DNA of 64,000 nt from Chengkuizengella marina. GTDB taxonomy: Bacteria > Bacillota > Bacilli > Paenibacillales > KCTC-33759. The notes beneath the pieces are model-generated. The model was not told the origin of the DNA and did not search any database. It was given only the letters and a program-made list of their open reading frames with translations. The stretch is taken from the NCBI RefSeq assembly GCF_009910845.1, contig NZ_SIJB01000007.1, positions 186,001 to 250,000 on the forward strand, written 5' to 3'. Positions 52,873 to 62,309 of this stretch are shown here, one piece after another; position 1 is the first letter of the stretch, and the number at the start of each line of letters is the position of its first letter. The position numbers were made by a program, and so were the translations under genes.

Positions 52873-53076
52873 ATGAGTAGATATTTGACAGATAGATGTG
52901 TCTCTATTCAAGCTTTAGGAGATGATGTAAGGATTATAACTGGGGATAAGGTCATAGAGGTTCCTAAAAATACGGTCATGGCACATTTATTCAGCACAAA
53001 CTTTCATGTTGAAGGTGACGCAGTTTTGCATACTAGTCATGGTTCTATTCATATTAGAGGAGACGTAGATCAATAA
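52873..53076 (+). CDS. Tandem 68-aa family, copy 3, function unknown
   Basis: 67 aa, preceded by AAGGGGGTG. Retains GDDVRI, NTVMAH, STNFHVEGDAVLHT and IH-x-RG, with AHL and TSH where the others have AHP and TFH/TFY. Followed after about 85 bp by a terminator, so the three copies are probably one transcript ending there. Confidence 0.7.
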   Translation: MSRYLTDRCVSIQALGDDVRIITGDKVIEVPKNTVMAHLFSTNFHVEGDAVLHTSHGSIHIRGDVDQ

Positions 53077-53159
53077 AAGTAAAATAATTACAAAATTGTA
53101 ATCAATGTTAAAGCATAGCTCTTAAATCTAACTATAAATTATAATCGATGAATGTATAG

Positions 53160-53197
53160 GATCGCCAGACAATGAATCTGTTTGGTGTTCTTTTTTT
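53160..53197 (+). terminator. Terminator after the tandem family
   Basis: GATCGCCAGACA (53160-53171) pairs with TGTTTGGTGTTC (53179-53190), using two G-U pairs and one mismatch, followed by T7. Confidence 0.8.
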
Positions 53198-53343
53198 ATA
53201 ATTTTATATATTTTATAAACATGTATTAAGTTTGGATTTTTACAGCAATCTCTTTAAAAAAATATAGTATGAATTCAGATGGAAATACTCTACAATAATA
53301 ATAAAGTATATCTATAAATTGGAAATCATAAGGAGGTTATCAT

Positions 53344-54321
53344 TTGTCTGATCATGCTATCGTTGTTCAAAATTTAGTGAAGACCTTTAAGGGAGACGTG
53401 AAAGCAATTAAAGACATATCCTTTGAAGTCAGGGAAGGAGAATTTTTTGCATTTTTAGGACCTAATGGTGCTGGAAAATCAACAACGATACAAGTGCTTA
53501 CAACCTTACTTAACCCAACTTCTGGCAGTGCAGTTGTATCAGGATTCAATGTACAGAAAGATCCATTTTCCATTCGAAGAAAAATTGGTGTTGCCCTACA
53601 AGAAACAGGAATAGACCCATCCCTTACTGGAAGAGAATTATTACATTTACAAGCAAGGTTGTTTGGTTTCTCAAAGTCAGATGCAAAAAAACGTGCTCAA
53701 GAATTATTAGAATTAATAAACTTAACAGATGATGCGGATCGTAAAGTTGGAAAATACTCTGGTGGTATGCGTAGACGATTAGATTTGTCACTGTGTCTTG
53801 TCCATCGACCTAAAATCTTATTTTTAGATGAGCCAACAACGGGTTTAGATCCGTATAATAGAAATGCGATTTGGGATGAAATTCGAACTTTGAATCGTCA
53901 GTTTGGAGCGACTATTTTTTTAACAACACAATATCTAGAAGAAGCAGATCAATTAGCTGATCGAATCTCTATTATAAATAAGGGCGAAATTGTTGCATCA
54001 GGAACTTCACAACAATTGAAAAAAACGGTGGGTATGGATGTCATTGAATTAACTTTTCATCAAAGAGAAGATGCAGAAAAAGCAAAAGATGTACTTGAAC
54101 CATGGATGAAAGATTTTAGACTGACAAATGAAGAATTAACGCTTTATGTAGATAACGGAGCTATTTTTCTTCCTGAGATGGTTAGAAAGTTAGACGGAGA
54201 AGGCATTCCTCCTGTAAGTCTGAATTTAGCACCTCCAACTTTGGATGATGTTTTTTTACGGGTAACTGGGGATCATCTAGAAGAGAAGGGGAACAGACAG
54301 GAAGGGGTGGTATCTAAATGA
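53344..54321 (+). CDS. ABC exporter ATPase, DrrA type
   Basis: 325 aa from TTG 53344, with AGGAGG upstream. ABC domain: Walker A GPNGAGKST, Q-loop VALQETGID, signature YSGGMRRRLDL, Walker B ILFLDEPTTGLD, then a DrrA-type C-terminal domain (about 225-325). The stop overlaps the permease ATG. Resembles daunorubicin-resistance exporters; substrate unknown. Confidence 0.9.
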   Translation: MSDHAIVVQNLVKTFKGDVKAIKDISFEVREGEFFAFLGPNGAGKSTTIQVLTTLLNPTSGSAVVSGFNVQKDPFSIRRKIGVALQETGIDPSLTGRELLHLQARLFGFSKSDAKKRAQELLELINLTDDADRKVGKYSGGMRRRLDLSLCLVHRPKILFLDEPTTGLDPYNRNAIWDEIRTLNRQFGATIFLTTQYLEEADQLADRISIINKGEIVASGTSQQLKKTVGMDVIELTFHQREDAEKAKDVLEPWMKDFRLTNEELTLYVDNGAIFLPEMVRKLDGEGIPPVSLNLAPPTLDDVFLRVTGDHLEEKGNRQEGVVSK

Positions 54322-55097
54322 ATTCCAATTTTATTGTTGATACATATTTAATGACTAAACGAAGTACAATTGCAATATTCCGAAATCCATTTATCTTTAT
54401 ACCTAATATTATTATCAGTTTATTTTTCTTAGTCGTATATCAAGCGGGTTTAAGTGGAATTTCCAATATTCCTGCTTTTGCTGGAGCTAGTTATCTAGCT
54501 TTTATATTACCAGTTTCCATTGTCAGTGGAGCAATAGGCGGATCTGGAGGAGCAGGTCAATCATTAGTACAAGACTTAGAAAATGGATATTTTTCAAGGT
54601 TGCTACTAACGCCCACTTCAAGAGTAGCTATAGTATTAGGTCCAATTTTAGCAGGGATGATTCAACTATTTATTCAAACGGTATTAATTTTACTAGTTGG
54701 AATATGGATGGGATTAGAAATTGCTGCTGGATTTGGAGGAGCTATCGTTGTTATTTTATTAGCTGCCGGTTTTGGATTAGCGTTTGCAGGGTATTCTGTG
54801 GCTTTTGCTTTGAAAACGAAGGATGCACAGGCTTCTCAAGCAGGAACTTTTGTCTTTTTCCCACTAGTTTTTTTAAGTACTACATTCGTTCCATATGAAC
54901 TCATTGAAGCAGATTGGTTAAAATTTGTTTCTAAAATAAATCCAACTACATACATTTTTGATGGAATGCGCTCTGTATTAATTAATGGGTGGGAGGCTGA
55001 GCCGTTGCTGAATGCAGCGTTAGTGATTGTATTGATTTGTTCCATTACGATAACATTTGCATCTCTAAGTGCGAAAAAAGCAGTGAGTCGTGATTAG
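54318..55097 (+). CDS. ABC-2 type permease, DrrB type
   Basis: 259 aa with six hydrophobic helices and the ABC-2 motif region around FVSKINPTTYIFDGMRS near the C-terminus. ATGA overlap with the ATPase gene shows coupling. Forms the membrane part of the exporter. Confidence 0.88.
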   Translation: MNSNFIVDTYLMTKRSTIAIFRNPFIFIPNIIISLFFLVVYQAGLSGISNIPAFAGASYLAFILPVSIVSGAIGGSGGAGQSLVQDLENGYFSRLLLTPTSRVAIVLGPILAGMIQLFIQTVLILLVGIWMGLEIAAGFGGAIVVILLAAGFGLAFAGYSVAFALKTKDAQASQAGTFVFFPLVFLSTTFVPYELIEADWLKFVSKINPTTYIFDGMRSVLINGWEAEPLLNAALVIVLICSITITFASLSAKKAVSRD

Positions 55098-55195
55098 GAA
55101 ACTAAAATCAGCTTGTGGTATGATAAGGCTTGAGAGAAATTTTAAATATCAAATAATTGATAATACAAAAGATATTAGAACATGAGGTGTATACG

Positions 55196-55537
55196 ATGAG
55201 AGATTGGAAGGAAATTACTACATTAGAACAATGGAAAAGTTATTTAAATGCATCTAGAGAAAATCCTTTTGTAATTTTAAAACATAGTACAACGTGTCCT
55301 GTTAGCTCAAACGGATTGAGGGAGTTTCAAAAATACTTAAAAACTGAACCTAATGAAGAAGTGGAATATTTGATGGTGAAGGTTATCGAATCAAGACCTG
55401 TTTCTAATCAAATTGCTGAAGACTTAAATGTGAAGCATGAATCACCTCAAGTGATTTATGTTAAAAATAGGGAGCCTTATTGGAATACATCTCATTGGTC
55501 CATAACTGTAGAGCACATGAAGGCAGTATTGAATTAA
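55196..55537 (+). CDS. ytxJ: YtxJ/BrxC-family bacilliredoxin-like protein
   Basis: 113 aa from ATG 55196, after GAGGTG; an upstream in-frame ATG lacks a site. Thioredoxin-like fold with the monothiol active site KHSTTCPVSSNG (single Cys in TCPVS, as in YtxJ, TCPIS) and a cis-Pro-like segment ESPQVIYVKN. Acts in reducing bacillithiol mixed disulfides, which implies a bacillithiol-using host. Convergent with the EcsC gene. Confidence 0.85.
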   Translation: MRDWKEITTLEQWKSYLNASRENPFVILKHSTTCPVSSNGLREFQKYLKTEPNEEVEYLMVKVIESRPVSNQIAEDLNVKHESPQVIYVKNREPYWNTSHWSITVEHMKAVLN

Positions 55538-55554
55538 ACAATTAATATCAATCC

Positions 55555-55598
55555 AAAACCCACAAAAAGTTCTTATTCAGTACTTTTTTGTGGGTTTT
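55555..55598. terminator. Bidirectional terminator between ytxJ and ecsC-like
   Basis: AAAACCCACAAAAAGT (55555-55570) pairs with ACTTTTTTGTGGGTTTT (55582-55598), with A/T-rich ends usable in both directions between convergent genes. Confidence 0.85.
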
Positions 55599-55602
55599 AA
55601 CA

Positions 55603-56328
55603 TCAGATTTCACTCTTTAATATTCGCATTCGATAACAATTCATCGCAGTATCACCAAGCTCCTGTATAAGTCCAAAATTAGCCCATGCTCCTACTACCG
55701 CACCTATACCAGGAAGCATTTGCAACATTTTTCTAAAATCCAACGAATCGCGATATTCCTGTTGGAATTTCTCCCAATCAATGTTTTCAGGGTCATTTAA
55801 AGTTTTTGCTGTTGAGTCCCAGTTATGGATGCTGCTTAATGTTTTTAATCGGTGATCATAACCAGAAAAAGCTAATTGAAAAATATTGAGGATGTATAAT
55901 CTTTCATGAAAATATTTCGTATTATATCCATAAATATGAGCTAATTCAAATAGTAGCTTCATTTTAATCGATAGAAGCGCTGGGAAATCTACCAGTCCTA
56001 AAAAAATACCTCCTGCTCCTGTTCCTGCACCTTCAAGCGCTGCTATTTTTTTATATTTTATAATCCATTCCTCTGCTTTTTGATCCTTTATTTCTAAAGG
56101 CAGTTCAGTTGATAAAACTTTCCCCTTAGGCGTAATGTCAACACCATAGATAATGGATTGTATCATACCTTTGATTGCTGCAGTTATGGTATCATGTGCT
56201 TTTTGTGGGATTTTTTGATTTATTTTTTTTGATAAACCTCTAGAACTTCTTTCTAAAATTCCAGGCTTTTTTTGCAATTGAAGTATCCATTGCTCTAACT
56301 TTAAATTCATTTGTTCTTCATATGTCAT
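55603..56328 (-). CDS. EcsC-family protein
   Basis: 241 aa. The conserved EcsC core ALEGAGTGAGGIFLGLVDFPALLSIKMKLLFELAHIYGYN (about residues 93-132) is visible, with further hydrophobic stretches near the C-terminus (MLPGIGAVVGAWANF). Homologues are encoded near ABC exporters and by many spore formers; the biochemical role is unknown. The ribosome binding site is modest (AGAAAGG). Confidence 0.82.
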   Translation of the reverse strand: MTYEEQMNLKLEQWILQLQKKPGILERSSRGLSKKINQKIPQKAHDTITAAIKGMIQSIIYGVDITPKGKVLSTELPLEIKDQKAEEWIIKYKKIAALEGAGTGAGGIFLGLVDFPALLSIKMKLLFELAHIYGYNTKYFHERLYILNIFQLAFSGYDHRLKTLSSIHNWDSTAKTLNDPENIDWEKFQQEYRDSLDFRKMLQMLPGIGAVVGAWANFGLIQELGDTAMNCYRMRILKSEI

Positions 56329-56522
56329 GAAATTATTACCTTTCTTTAAAAAAATATAAAATATAACTCAACAAAAAACTACGTATTTTATAATTTATTG
56401 TAACACTATTTTTAAAATTCATAGAAGTATAAATTTAGTTCTTTATACCATCTTGACAGTTTGTATCTTTTGCCTCATATTTCAATATAGAATCATAAAA
56501 AAATAGTAAAAGTGGTGAATTT

Positions 56523-57560
56523 ATGTTTAAGTCAAAAATCGATCAAAAGTATGTAGAAGATATACTGATGAAATTACTATCAACTCCGAGTCCTAGTGGA
56601 TTTTGTCATGATATTATGAAGATAGTAGAGGAAGAAGTTTTAAATCTTGGGTTCTCGTTTGAAAAAACGAATAAAGGAAATGGCATAATCACGATTCCAG
56701 GTGTTAAAGAAGAGTGTCTTGGTTTATCTGCTCATGTTGATACTTTGGGTGCTATGGTACGTTCTATTACTAGAGAAGGCACTTTAAAGCTTACACTTAT
56801 AGGTGGGTATATGCTCAATGCAATAGAAGGTGAGTATTGTAAAATCCATACACGAGATGGCCGTGTATATGAAGGCACGATACTTACAACCCATCCATCC
56901 GTTCATGTATATAAAGATGCAAGAGATATGAAACGTGAAGATCAAAATATGGAAGTTCGTATTGATGAGATCGTACATTCTAAATCAGAAGTAGAAGAAC
57001 TAGGGATTCGTGTTGGGGATTTTATTTCTTTTGATGCCAGACCAAAATTATTCGAAAATGGATTTGTGAAATCTAGACATTTAGATGATAAAGCAAGTGT
57101 AGCTGCTTTGTTTGGATTTATGGAATTGATGAAAAGAGAAAATATTCAGCCTCAAAAAACAATTAAAATCTTCATTACTACATATGAAGAAGTGGGGCAT
57201 GGAGCAGCCTTCATCCCTCATAATATTGAAGAGTTCATCGCGATAGACATGGGGGCTATTGGAGATGATTTGTCATGTTCAGAACTAGATGTTTCCATTT
57301 GTGCTAAGGATTCATCAGGTCCATATGATTATGACATGACTAGTAGATTGATCCAATTAGCGAAAGAAGAGGAAATAGAATTTGTAGTAGACATTTATCC
57401 ACAGTATGGTTCTGACGCATCTGCTGCATTAAGGGGAGGGAATGACATAAGAGCTGCTTTAATTGGTCCAGGTGTGCATGCATCACATAGTATGGAGCGT
57501 ACTCATATGAAAGCAATTATCAATACAGGTGCTTTAATTTCTGCCTATGTTATAAAATAA
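56523..57560 (+). CDS. M42-family aminopeptidase
   Basis: 345 aa, cytoplasmic. Metal and catalytic residues are visible: H in LSAHVDTLG, D in KSRHLDDKASV, EE in TTYEEVGHG, D in AIDMGAIGDD, H in GVHASHSMERT. Architecture and length match tetrahedral aminopeptidase/glutamyl-aminopeptidase-type enzymes. Peptide recycling is the likely role. Preceded by a 190-bp gap, own transcript probable. Confidence 0.92.
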   Translation: MFKSKIDQKYVEDILMKLLSTPSPSGFCHDIMKIVEEEVLNLGFSFEKTNKGNGIITIPGVKEECLGLSAHVDTLGAMVRSITREGTLKLTLIGGYMLNAIEGEYCKIHTRDGRVYEGTILTTHPSVHVYKDARDMKREDQNMEVRIDEIVHSKSEVEELGIRVGDFISFDARPKLFENGFVKSRHLDDKASVAALFGFMELMKRENIQPQKTIKIFITTYEEVGHGAAFIPHNIEEFIAIDMGAIGDDLSCSELDVSICAKDSSGPYDYDMTSRLIQLAKEEEIEFVVDIYPQYGSDASAALRGGNDIRAALIGPGVHASHSMERTHMKAIINTGALISAYVIK

Positions 57561-57667
57561 TTCATAGAATTTACACAATTTTACTTTTTAGAAATGAAAC
57601 TTTTTTCATAGAATGACGTTTAATAGTAATGAGCTTATTTAAAAAAGAAAAAAGGGAGAGGATTTCA

Positions 57668-59239
57668 ATGAAAAGAAATAAAGTCTTTTCATTTGCAGGG
57701 GTATTTATTCTGCTTATGGGAGCTATACTGACTGGTTGCCAATCTGTTGGAGGAGTAGACATAAACAAAGCACTTATGTCACAATTTGATGTACCTACAT
57801 ATGAAGGTTCCGGGGAATATTCTTTTGAATTTATTGTTGATGAAAGTGAAGAACTTTCAGAAGATGAAGCAAAAATGTTAGAATTTTTAAACAATGTGAA
57901 GATAATATTTAGTGATATAAAAGTTGAAGATGCCTTTAAACAATCAATGAAAGGATCTATACAGTTACCTGCATTGGAAGCCATTCCGTTTGAGATGGTT
58001 TTGAATCAACATTATAACGATCTTAATTATACATTTTTAATCGATGGTATTGAAAAACCATTTTATTTAGGAATGGATTCAATCCAAGAATTAGACGATG
58101 AATCAATTGAACTTTTATCTGACTTTGAAGAATTTGAACAATCAAGCATAGATATACAAAAACTTATAGCTGAATTTCTAATCAGCAACGCACCTAACCC
58201 TTCAACTGTTACGGTTGATAGTGTAGAAGAAGAAATCAATGGGCAAGATGTTGATTTAAAGAAAGTTCATATTAAAATTGATGGCAGTGAATTACTACCT
58301 TTATTGATAGAAACTGTTCAAAACATGTTTGAAGATGAAGAGGAACTTAAGAAATTTATCGCAGAATTGTATGATTTATATTTACCTATGATTGAATCTT
58401 TCATGACTGAAGAAGACCTAATGGACCCTAATTTACAAATGTTGTTAAACAGAGATCTAGCTATTGAGTATATTTTTACTACTTTAAATACTCAAGTTAA
58501 ACCTTTTGTAGAAGAATTGGATGTAACGTTAGAAGAATTTAATAATGACCCAACACTAAGTGCTATTTTCAGTGAAGATAATTATTTAACAATGGATTTA
58601 TACTTAGACAAAGATTTAAACATTCGTAAACAAGCAATGGAATTAGTCGTTCAACCTGAAATAGATGAGCTTTCTGCGATTAAAGGATTTAAATTCTATG
58701 GTGAAAATGAAATGTGGAATATAAATGGAGATGTAGAAATAGATGAAATTGATACGACGAATGCAATTGACTTTATGGATCTAGAGAATGCTTCATCTCC
58801 TGCGTTTTTATTTAAAGAAATGGATAAGAAATCACCATTGTATGAGTTGTTGAGTTTATTGGAAATGAATAAATTAGAAGTTTTATTGTATCCTCAAAAT
58901 GATAAAGAGTTAGCGCAACTTATGGATGAGCCTTTTGTTGAAAATGGAGTTACTTATGCACCTTTACGTTATGTTTCTACTGAATTGGATGCTGCTGTGA
59001 AGTGGGATGGAGATACTAAACAGATTAACATTGCTGACAGCATAAATGGTAAAGAGCTAGTTTTTACAATTGACAGCAATGAAGTGTTAGTTGACGGTGA
59101 AGTAGTTCAACTGGAAACAAATGTTATGATTATTGATGGAAAATCTTTTGTACCTCTTAGATTTATTGTTGAAAATTTAGATAGTGAGATTTATTATGAT
59201 CAAGATATAAAACGTATTACGATAACAAAAGAATATTAA
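57668..59239 (+). CDS. Lipoprotein with copper-amine-oxidase-N-like stalk domain
   Basis: About 523 aa from ATG 57668, after AGGGAGAGG. Lipoprotein signal with lipobox ILTGC (Cys about residue 23). A long acidic middle with no known fold is followed by a C-terminal copper amine oxidase N-terminal-like (stalk) repeat pair, about residues 415-523 (YAPLRYVSTELDAAVKWDG and SFVPLRFIVENLDSEIYYD). Such stalks are abundant in Paenibacillaceae surface proteins. Own terminator. Confidence 0.85.
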   Translation: MKRNKVFSFAGVFILLMGAILTGCQSVGGVDINKALMSQFDVPTYEGSGEYSFEFIVDESEELSEDEAKMLEFLNNVKIIFSDIKVEDAFKQSMKGSIQLPALEAIPFEMVLNQHYNDLNYTFLIDGIEKPFYLGMDSIQELDDESIELLSDFEEFEQSSIDIQKLIAEFLISNAPNPSTVTVDSVEEEINGQDVDLKKVHIKIDGSELLPLLIETVQNMFEDEEELKKFIAELYDLYLPMIESFMTEEDLMDPNLQMLLNRDLAIEYIFTTLNTQVKPFVEELDVTLEEFNNDPTLSAIFSEDNYLTMDLYLDKDLNIRKQAMELVVQPEIDELSAIKGFKFYGENEMWNINGDVEIDEIDTTNAIDFMDLENASSPAFLFKEMDKKSPLYELLSLLEMNKLEVLLYPQNDKELAQLMDEPFVENGVTYAPLRYVSTELDAAVKWDGDTKQINIADSINGKELVFTIDSNEVLVDGEVVQLETNVMIIDGKSFVPLRFIVENLDSEIYYDQDIKRITITKEY

Positions 59240-59254
59240 ACTATTAAACTGGAG

Positions 59255-59291
59255 AACGGGTATTGGAGTATTCAACCAATACCCGTTTTTT
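59255..59291 (+). terminator. Terminator of the stalk lipoprotein gene
   Basis: AACGGGTATTGG (59255-59266) and CCAATACCCGTT (59276-59287) form a perfect 12-bp stem followed by T4. Confidence 0.9.
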
Positions 59292-59491
59292 GTTTCTTAA
59301 GACAGTTAGGTGCATAAAAAATCAAAGAGAAAGTTTTATAGAAGTAAAGTTACATCGGTTTTTGATTGTAGCTCAGAAAGAATAGTTAAAATGATAAGAA
59401 GTTGTCATATCATAGGGCAACTTTTTAAGTTGAGTAAATATTCATTTTATTTTAAAATAATTCTATCAAGTTATTGTAGTGGAGGGATTTA

Positions 59492-60100
59492 ATGAAACTA
59501 ATTTGTGAAACTAATACAGTACAAGAATATTTATTAGAGTTAGATGAAGTGGATTTCAGTCATCCTTTAATTAAAGATAAAGTAAAAGAATTATTTCAAA
59601 ATAAAATCAATGAAATTGAAATCATTCAAACTGCTTTTGAATTTGTACGTGATCAAATTTCTCATTCATGGGATATTCAGAGTACTCGTATAACAAATAA
59701 AGCATCTGAGGTTTTGGAATATAAAGAAGGTATCTGTTATGCAAAATCAAACTTACTTGCTGCCTTACTAAGATGTAAAGGAATTCCTACTGGTTTTTGT
59801 TATCAAAAATTAACCGTTGGCTCCTCACCAGAATCAGGATATTGTGTTCACTGTTTGAATGCTGTGTATATACAATCTTTAGAGCGATGGATTCGTCTAG
59901 ATGCTAGAGGGAATAAAGAAGGAGTTAATGCTCAATTCTCATTTAGTGAAGAAAAACTGGCATTTCCTATAAGGGAACAATATAGTGAAATAGATTATCC
60001 AATCATTTTCTCAAAGCCGAATACAAAAACGATTAAAACGTTAAAAGAAAATACAAATTGCATAAACATGTATCTTCATAAACTTCCTACCGAATTGTGA
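59492..60100 (+). CDS. Transglutaminase-like cysteine protease-fold protein
   Basis: 202 aa, cytoplasmic. The catalytic triad fits Cys in EGICYAKSNLLAALLR, His in YCVHCLNAVYI and Asp in RWIRLDARGNK. Transglutaminase-core family of short length. It may be a protease or amidase. Strong GGAGGG site; followed closely by the phosphatase gene. Confidence 0.85.
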   Translation: MKLICETNTVQEYLLELDEVDFSHPLIKDKVKELFQNKINEIEIIQTAFEFVRDQISHSWDIQSTRITNKASEVLEYKEGICYAKSNLLAALLRCKGIPTGFCYQKLTVGSSPESGYCVHCLNAVYIQSLERWIRLDARGNKEGVNAQFSFSEEKLAFPIREQYSEIDYPIIFSKPNTKTIKTLKENTNCINMYLHKLPTEL

Positions 60101-60151
60101 TAAGATAGATTAATATAAATCATAGAAGAAGTACAATTGGGAGGGAATCAT

Positions 60152-60775
60152 TTGCCAACAACAAAACTGTATGTTGCAAGACACGGACAAACCGAGTGGA
60201 ATTTAGAAAAAAGAATGCAGGGTCACAAAGATTCTCCGTTAACTTCGTTAGGTATTCAACAAGCAGAGTGGTTAGGAGAGTCATTGAATGATACAGTGAT
60301 TGATATTATTTATACTAGTTCAAGTGGAAGAACGAGGGAAACAGCCAAGCTTGTCAGGAATCAAAGAGAAATAGAGATCATTCCATCAGATGTATTAAAA
60401 GAAATAAACATGGGAGAATGGGAAGGGCAGATCATTAGTGAACTAGAACAAAAATATCCTGAACAGCACCATGCATTTTGGAAAACACCCCATTTATATG
60501 AATCGATGGGGGGAGAAACTTTTCAGGATTTGCATAATCGGGTAATCCCGTTTGTAAAGGATATTTTATTAAAACATCAAGGGAAAACGATTTTAATTGT
60601 AACACATGGCCTTACATTAAAAACCATCATGTCTTACTTTGAAAAAAAAGAGTTGATAGATTTTTGGGATTCTCCACATATTTATCAAACTAGTCTTAGT
60701 ATGATAGAATTTGAGAGGAATGAGCCTTTCATTCGATTGTATGGAGATACTTCTCATTATAAGGAATTGTCTTGA
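60152..60775 (+). CDS. Histidine phosphatase family protein
   Basis: About 207 aa from TTG 60152, 6 nt after GGGAGGG; the upstream TTG at 60137 overlaps that site. Phosphoglycerate-mutase-like fold: catalytic YVARHGQTEWN, second Arg in SSSGRTRETA, acid EINMGEWEG and second His in LIVTHG. Resembles PhoE/CobC-type small phosphatases. Substrate unknown. Confidence 0.88.
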   Translation: MPTTKLYVARHGQTEWNLEKRMQGHKDSPLTSLGIQQAEWLGESLNDTVIDIIYTSSSGRTRETAKLVRNQREIEIIPSDVLKEINMGEWEGQIISELEQKYPEQHHAFWKTPHLYESMGGETFQDLHNRVIPFVKDILLKHQGKTILIVTHGLTLKTIMSYFEKKELIDFWDSPHIYQTSLSMIEFERNEPFIRLYGDTSHYKELS

Positions 60776-60809
60776 AATTCTAAATCCTTAATATAGAGTT
60801 ATAGTTTTT

Positions 60810-60847
60810 AATAACCAAGTGTAATTTTTTACACTTGGTTATTTTCT
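60810..60847. terminator. Bidirectional terminator
   Basis: AATAACCAAGTGT (60810-60822) pairs with ACACTTGGTTATT (60831-60843), followed by TT. It lies between convergent genes. Confidence 0.85.
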
Positions 60848-60862
60848 GTCAAGGATATGGTA

Positions 60863-61243
60863 TTATTTCCCTTTATTCCGTAATCTGAAAGCAGACCAAG
60901 TTTCATCTATAGAGATAAGGGAAACACCTAGGTAACCTAATTCCTTCAAACTTTCCCAACCTGTATCCCTTGTAATATCAGAATTAATCTTAGAGCTTTT
61001 TTTGGGATAAGCAACCCAAAATAAAGCATCTTTCTTTAATTGAGAGATTATTTCTGGTGTATATTCTTTTAATTCCTTCTGATTGTGTGCAAATAACAAT
61101 ATAAAATCAAATTCACCATCAAGGTGATTCGAAATCTCTACATCTGATGGGAGTTCATCAGCAGGCAGTGAGAATGATTCTGGTGCGTTGATAATGGCTG
61201 CATGATAACCATTTTTAATGAGGAGTTTTTTAACTAAACCCAT
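60863..61243 (-). CDS. DUF3052-like protein
   Basis: 126 aa. Features IINAPESFSLP near the start, then FDFILLFAHNQKEL, ALFWVAYPKKSSKI and WSAFRLR at the end. The layout matches my memory of DUF3052-family proteins; no function is established. ATG follows AGAAAGGAG. Confidence 0.65.
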   Translation of the reverse strand: MGLVKKLLIKNGYHAAIINAPESFSLPADELPSDVEISNHLDGEFDFILLFAHNQKELKEYTPEIISQLKKDALFWVAYPKKSSKINSDITRDTGWESLKELGYLGVSLISIDETWSAFRLRNKGK

Positions 61244-61346
61244 TTGTATTGCTCCTTTCTTTGTATTGAATAAGAAGATTAATTAATTTGATCAAACCAA
61301 AAGCATAGTCAGCAATTTTTCACTTGAATAGATATTTATCTATTAT

Positions 61347-61365
61347 CCTATACCATGAGTATAGG
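61347..61365. promoter_or_regulatory. Tight palindrome, MerR-site-like
   Basis: CCTATAC (61347-61353), 5 nt, GTATAGG (61359-61365) in the gap between the divergent DUF3052-like and nitrilase genes. The short-spaced, strictly symmetric form recalls MerR-family operators. No merR gene was seen in the window. Confidence 0.4.
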
Positions 61366-61475
61366 TTTGTAAAACACAAGTGTTCTATAGCATGATTGAT
61401 GTAGATTTCAGATAAATCTAGTATAATACATGACTATAGAAAACTAAATTTATGGAGATTCATGGGAGGTATAAC

Positions 61476-62234
61476 ATGAGAATCGGATTGGCTCAAACAA
61501 GGTTTCCTAAGTCTGCAATTGAAGGATTAGCAATTGTAAAACAGATGATAAAACAAGCTCACCTTAATCAATGTGATCTCGTTTGTTTTCCAGAATCTAT
61601 TATTCCTGGATTACGAGGAGTAGGCTATGAAATTGATGAATATGACCACAACTTTCAATCATCTGCAATTGAAGAAGTTTGTGAATTGGCAAAAGAATTT
61701 AATATATCCATCATATTACCTATGGAATGGAAAGATGACCTTGGTTTTCATTTAGTTGCATTTGTCATAAATCAAAATGGTAAAGTTTTAGGTTATCAAA
61801 CCAAAAATCAAATTGATCCAGATGAAGATTTTTTTGGTTACGTTCCGGGTGATGGAAGACATCTATTTGAAATTAATCATGTCAAATTTGGAATTTCCAT
61901 TTGTCATGAGGGAGTTAGGTATCCAGAAACAGTGAGGTGGGCTGCTGTTCGTGGAGCAACTATTGTTTTTCATCCTCAGTTTACTGGCAACGTACATAAT
62001 CCAGAGTTTTTTGATCAAGCCATGGTATGCAGGAGTCTTGAAAACAATATTTTTTATGCAAGTATTAATTATGCAACTGAAAGTCAGAAAAGTACATCGG
62101 CATTAATTTCCCCTTCAGGTGAAAGACTCGTAGTTGGTCAAAAAAATGTAGAGGAATTATTAGTGAGGGATATCGATATAGCAGAAGCACATCGGTTGTT
62201 AGCCAAACGTTATAAACCAGATTTATTAAAATGA
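61476..62234 (+). CDS. Carbon-nitrogen hydrolase (nitrilase superfamily)
   Basis: About 252 aa from ATG 61476, with GGGAGG upstream; the ORF opens earlier without a site. The Glu-Lys-Cys triad is visible: Glu in VCFPESIIPG, Lys in YQTKNQIDPDEDF, Cys in FGISICHEGVRYPE. Likely an amidase or N-carbamoyl amidase; substrate unknown. It is followed by a stem-loop and the sqhC gene. Confidence 0.85.
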   Translation: MRIGLAQTRFPKSAIEGLAIVKQMIKQAHLNQCDLVCFPESIIPGLRGVGYEIDEYDHNFQSSAIEEVCELAKEFNISIILPMEWKDDLGFHLVAFVINQNGKVLGYQTKNQIDPDEDFFGYVPGDGRHLFEINHVKFGISICHEGVRYPETVRWAAVRGATIVFHPQFTGNVHNPEFFDQAMVCRSLENNIFYASINYATESQKSTSALISPSGERLVVGQKNVEELLVRDIDIAEAHRLLAKRYKPDLLK

Positions 62235-62254
62235 ATTTATGATGAGATGAATAG

Positions 62255-62297
62255 CTTTTTAAGTGGATTAATACATATTATTAACCCACTTAAAAAG
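62255..62297 (+). terminator. Stem-loop between the nitrilase and sqhC
   Basis: CTTTTTAAGTGG (62255-62266) pairs with CCACTTAAAAAG (62286-62297), with inner TTAATA/ATTAA pairing. It ends in the ribosome binding site region of sqhC and has no T-run after it, so it may be a leader structure rather than a terminator. Confidence 0.45.
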
Positions 62298-62309
62298 GAA
62301 TGATCAACT

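Larger units (their letters stand above)
52305..53076 (+). repeat. Tandem triplication of a small gene
   Basis: Three gene-sized repeats with starts at 52305, 52584 and 52873 (279 and 289 bp apart). Similarity includes 3' flanks of copies 1 and 2 (AAGTAATACAAGGTTGC) and 5' flanks of copies 2 and 3 (GAAATATGAGTAGAT), so whole units duplicated. Each copy keeps its own ribosome binding site and an intact frame. Confidence 0.85.

Noticed and set aside
59310-59492. 60-codon ORF before the transglutaminase-like gene
   Set aside because: No ribosome binding site and no protein-like pattern; its end overlaps the real start at 59492.
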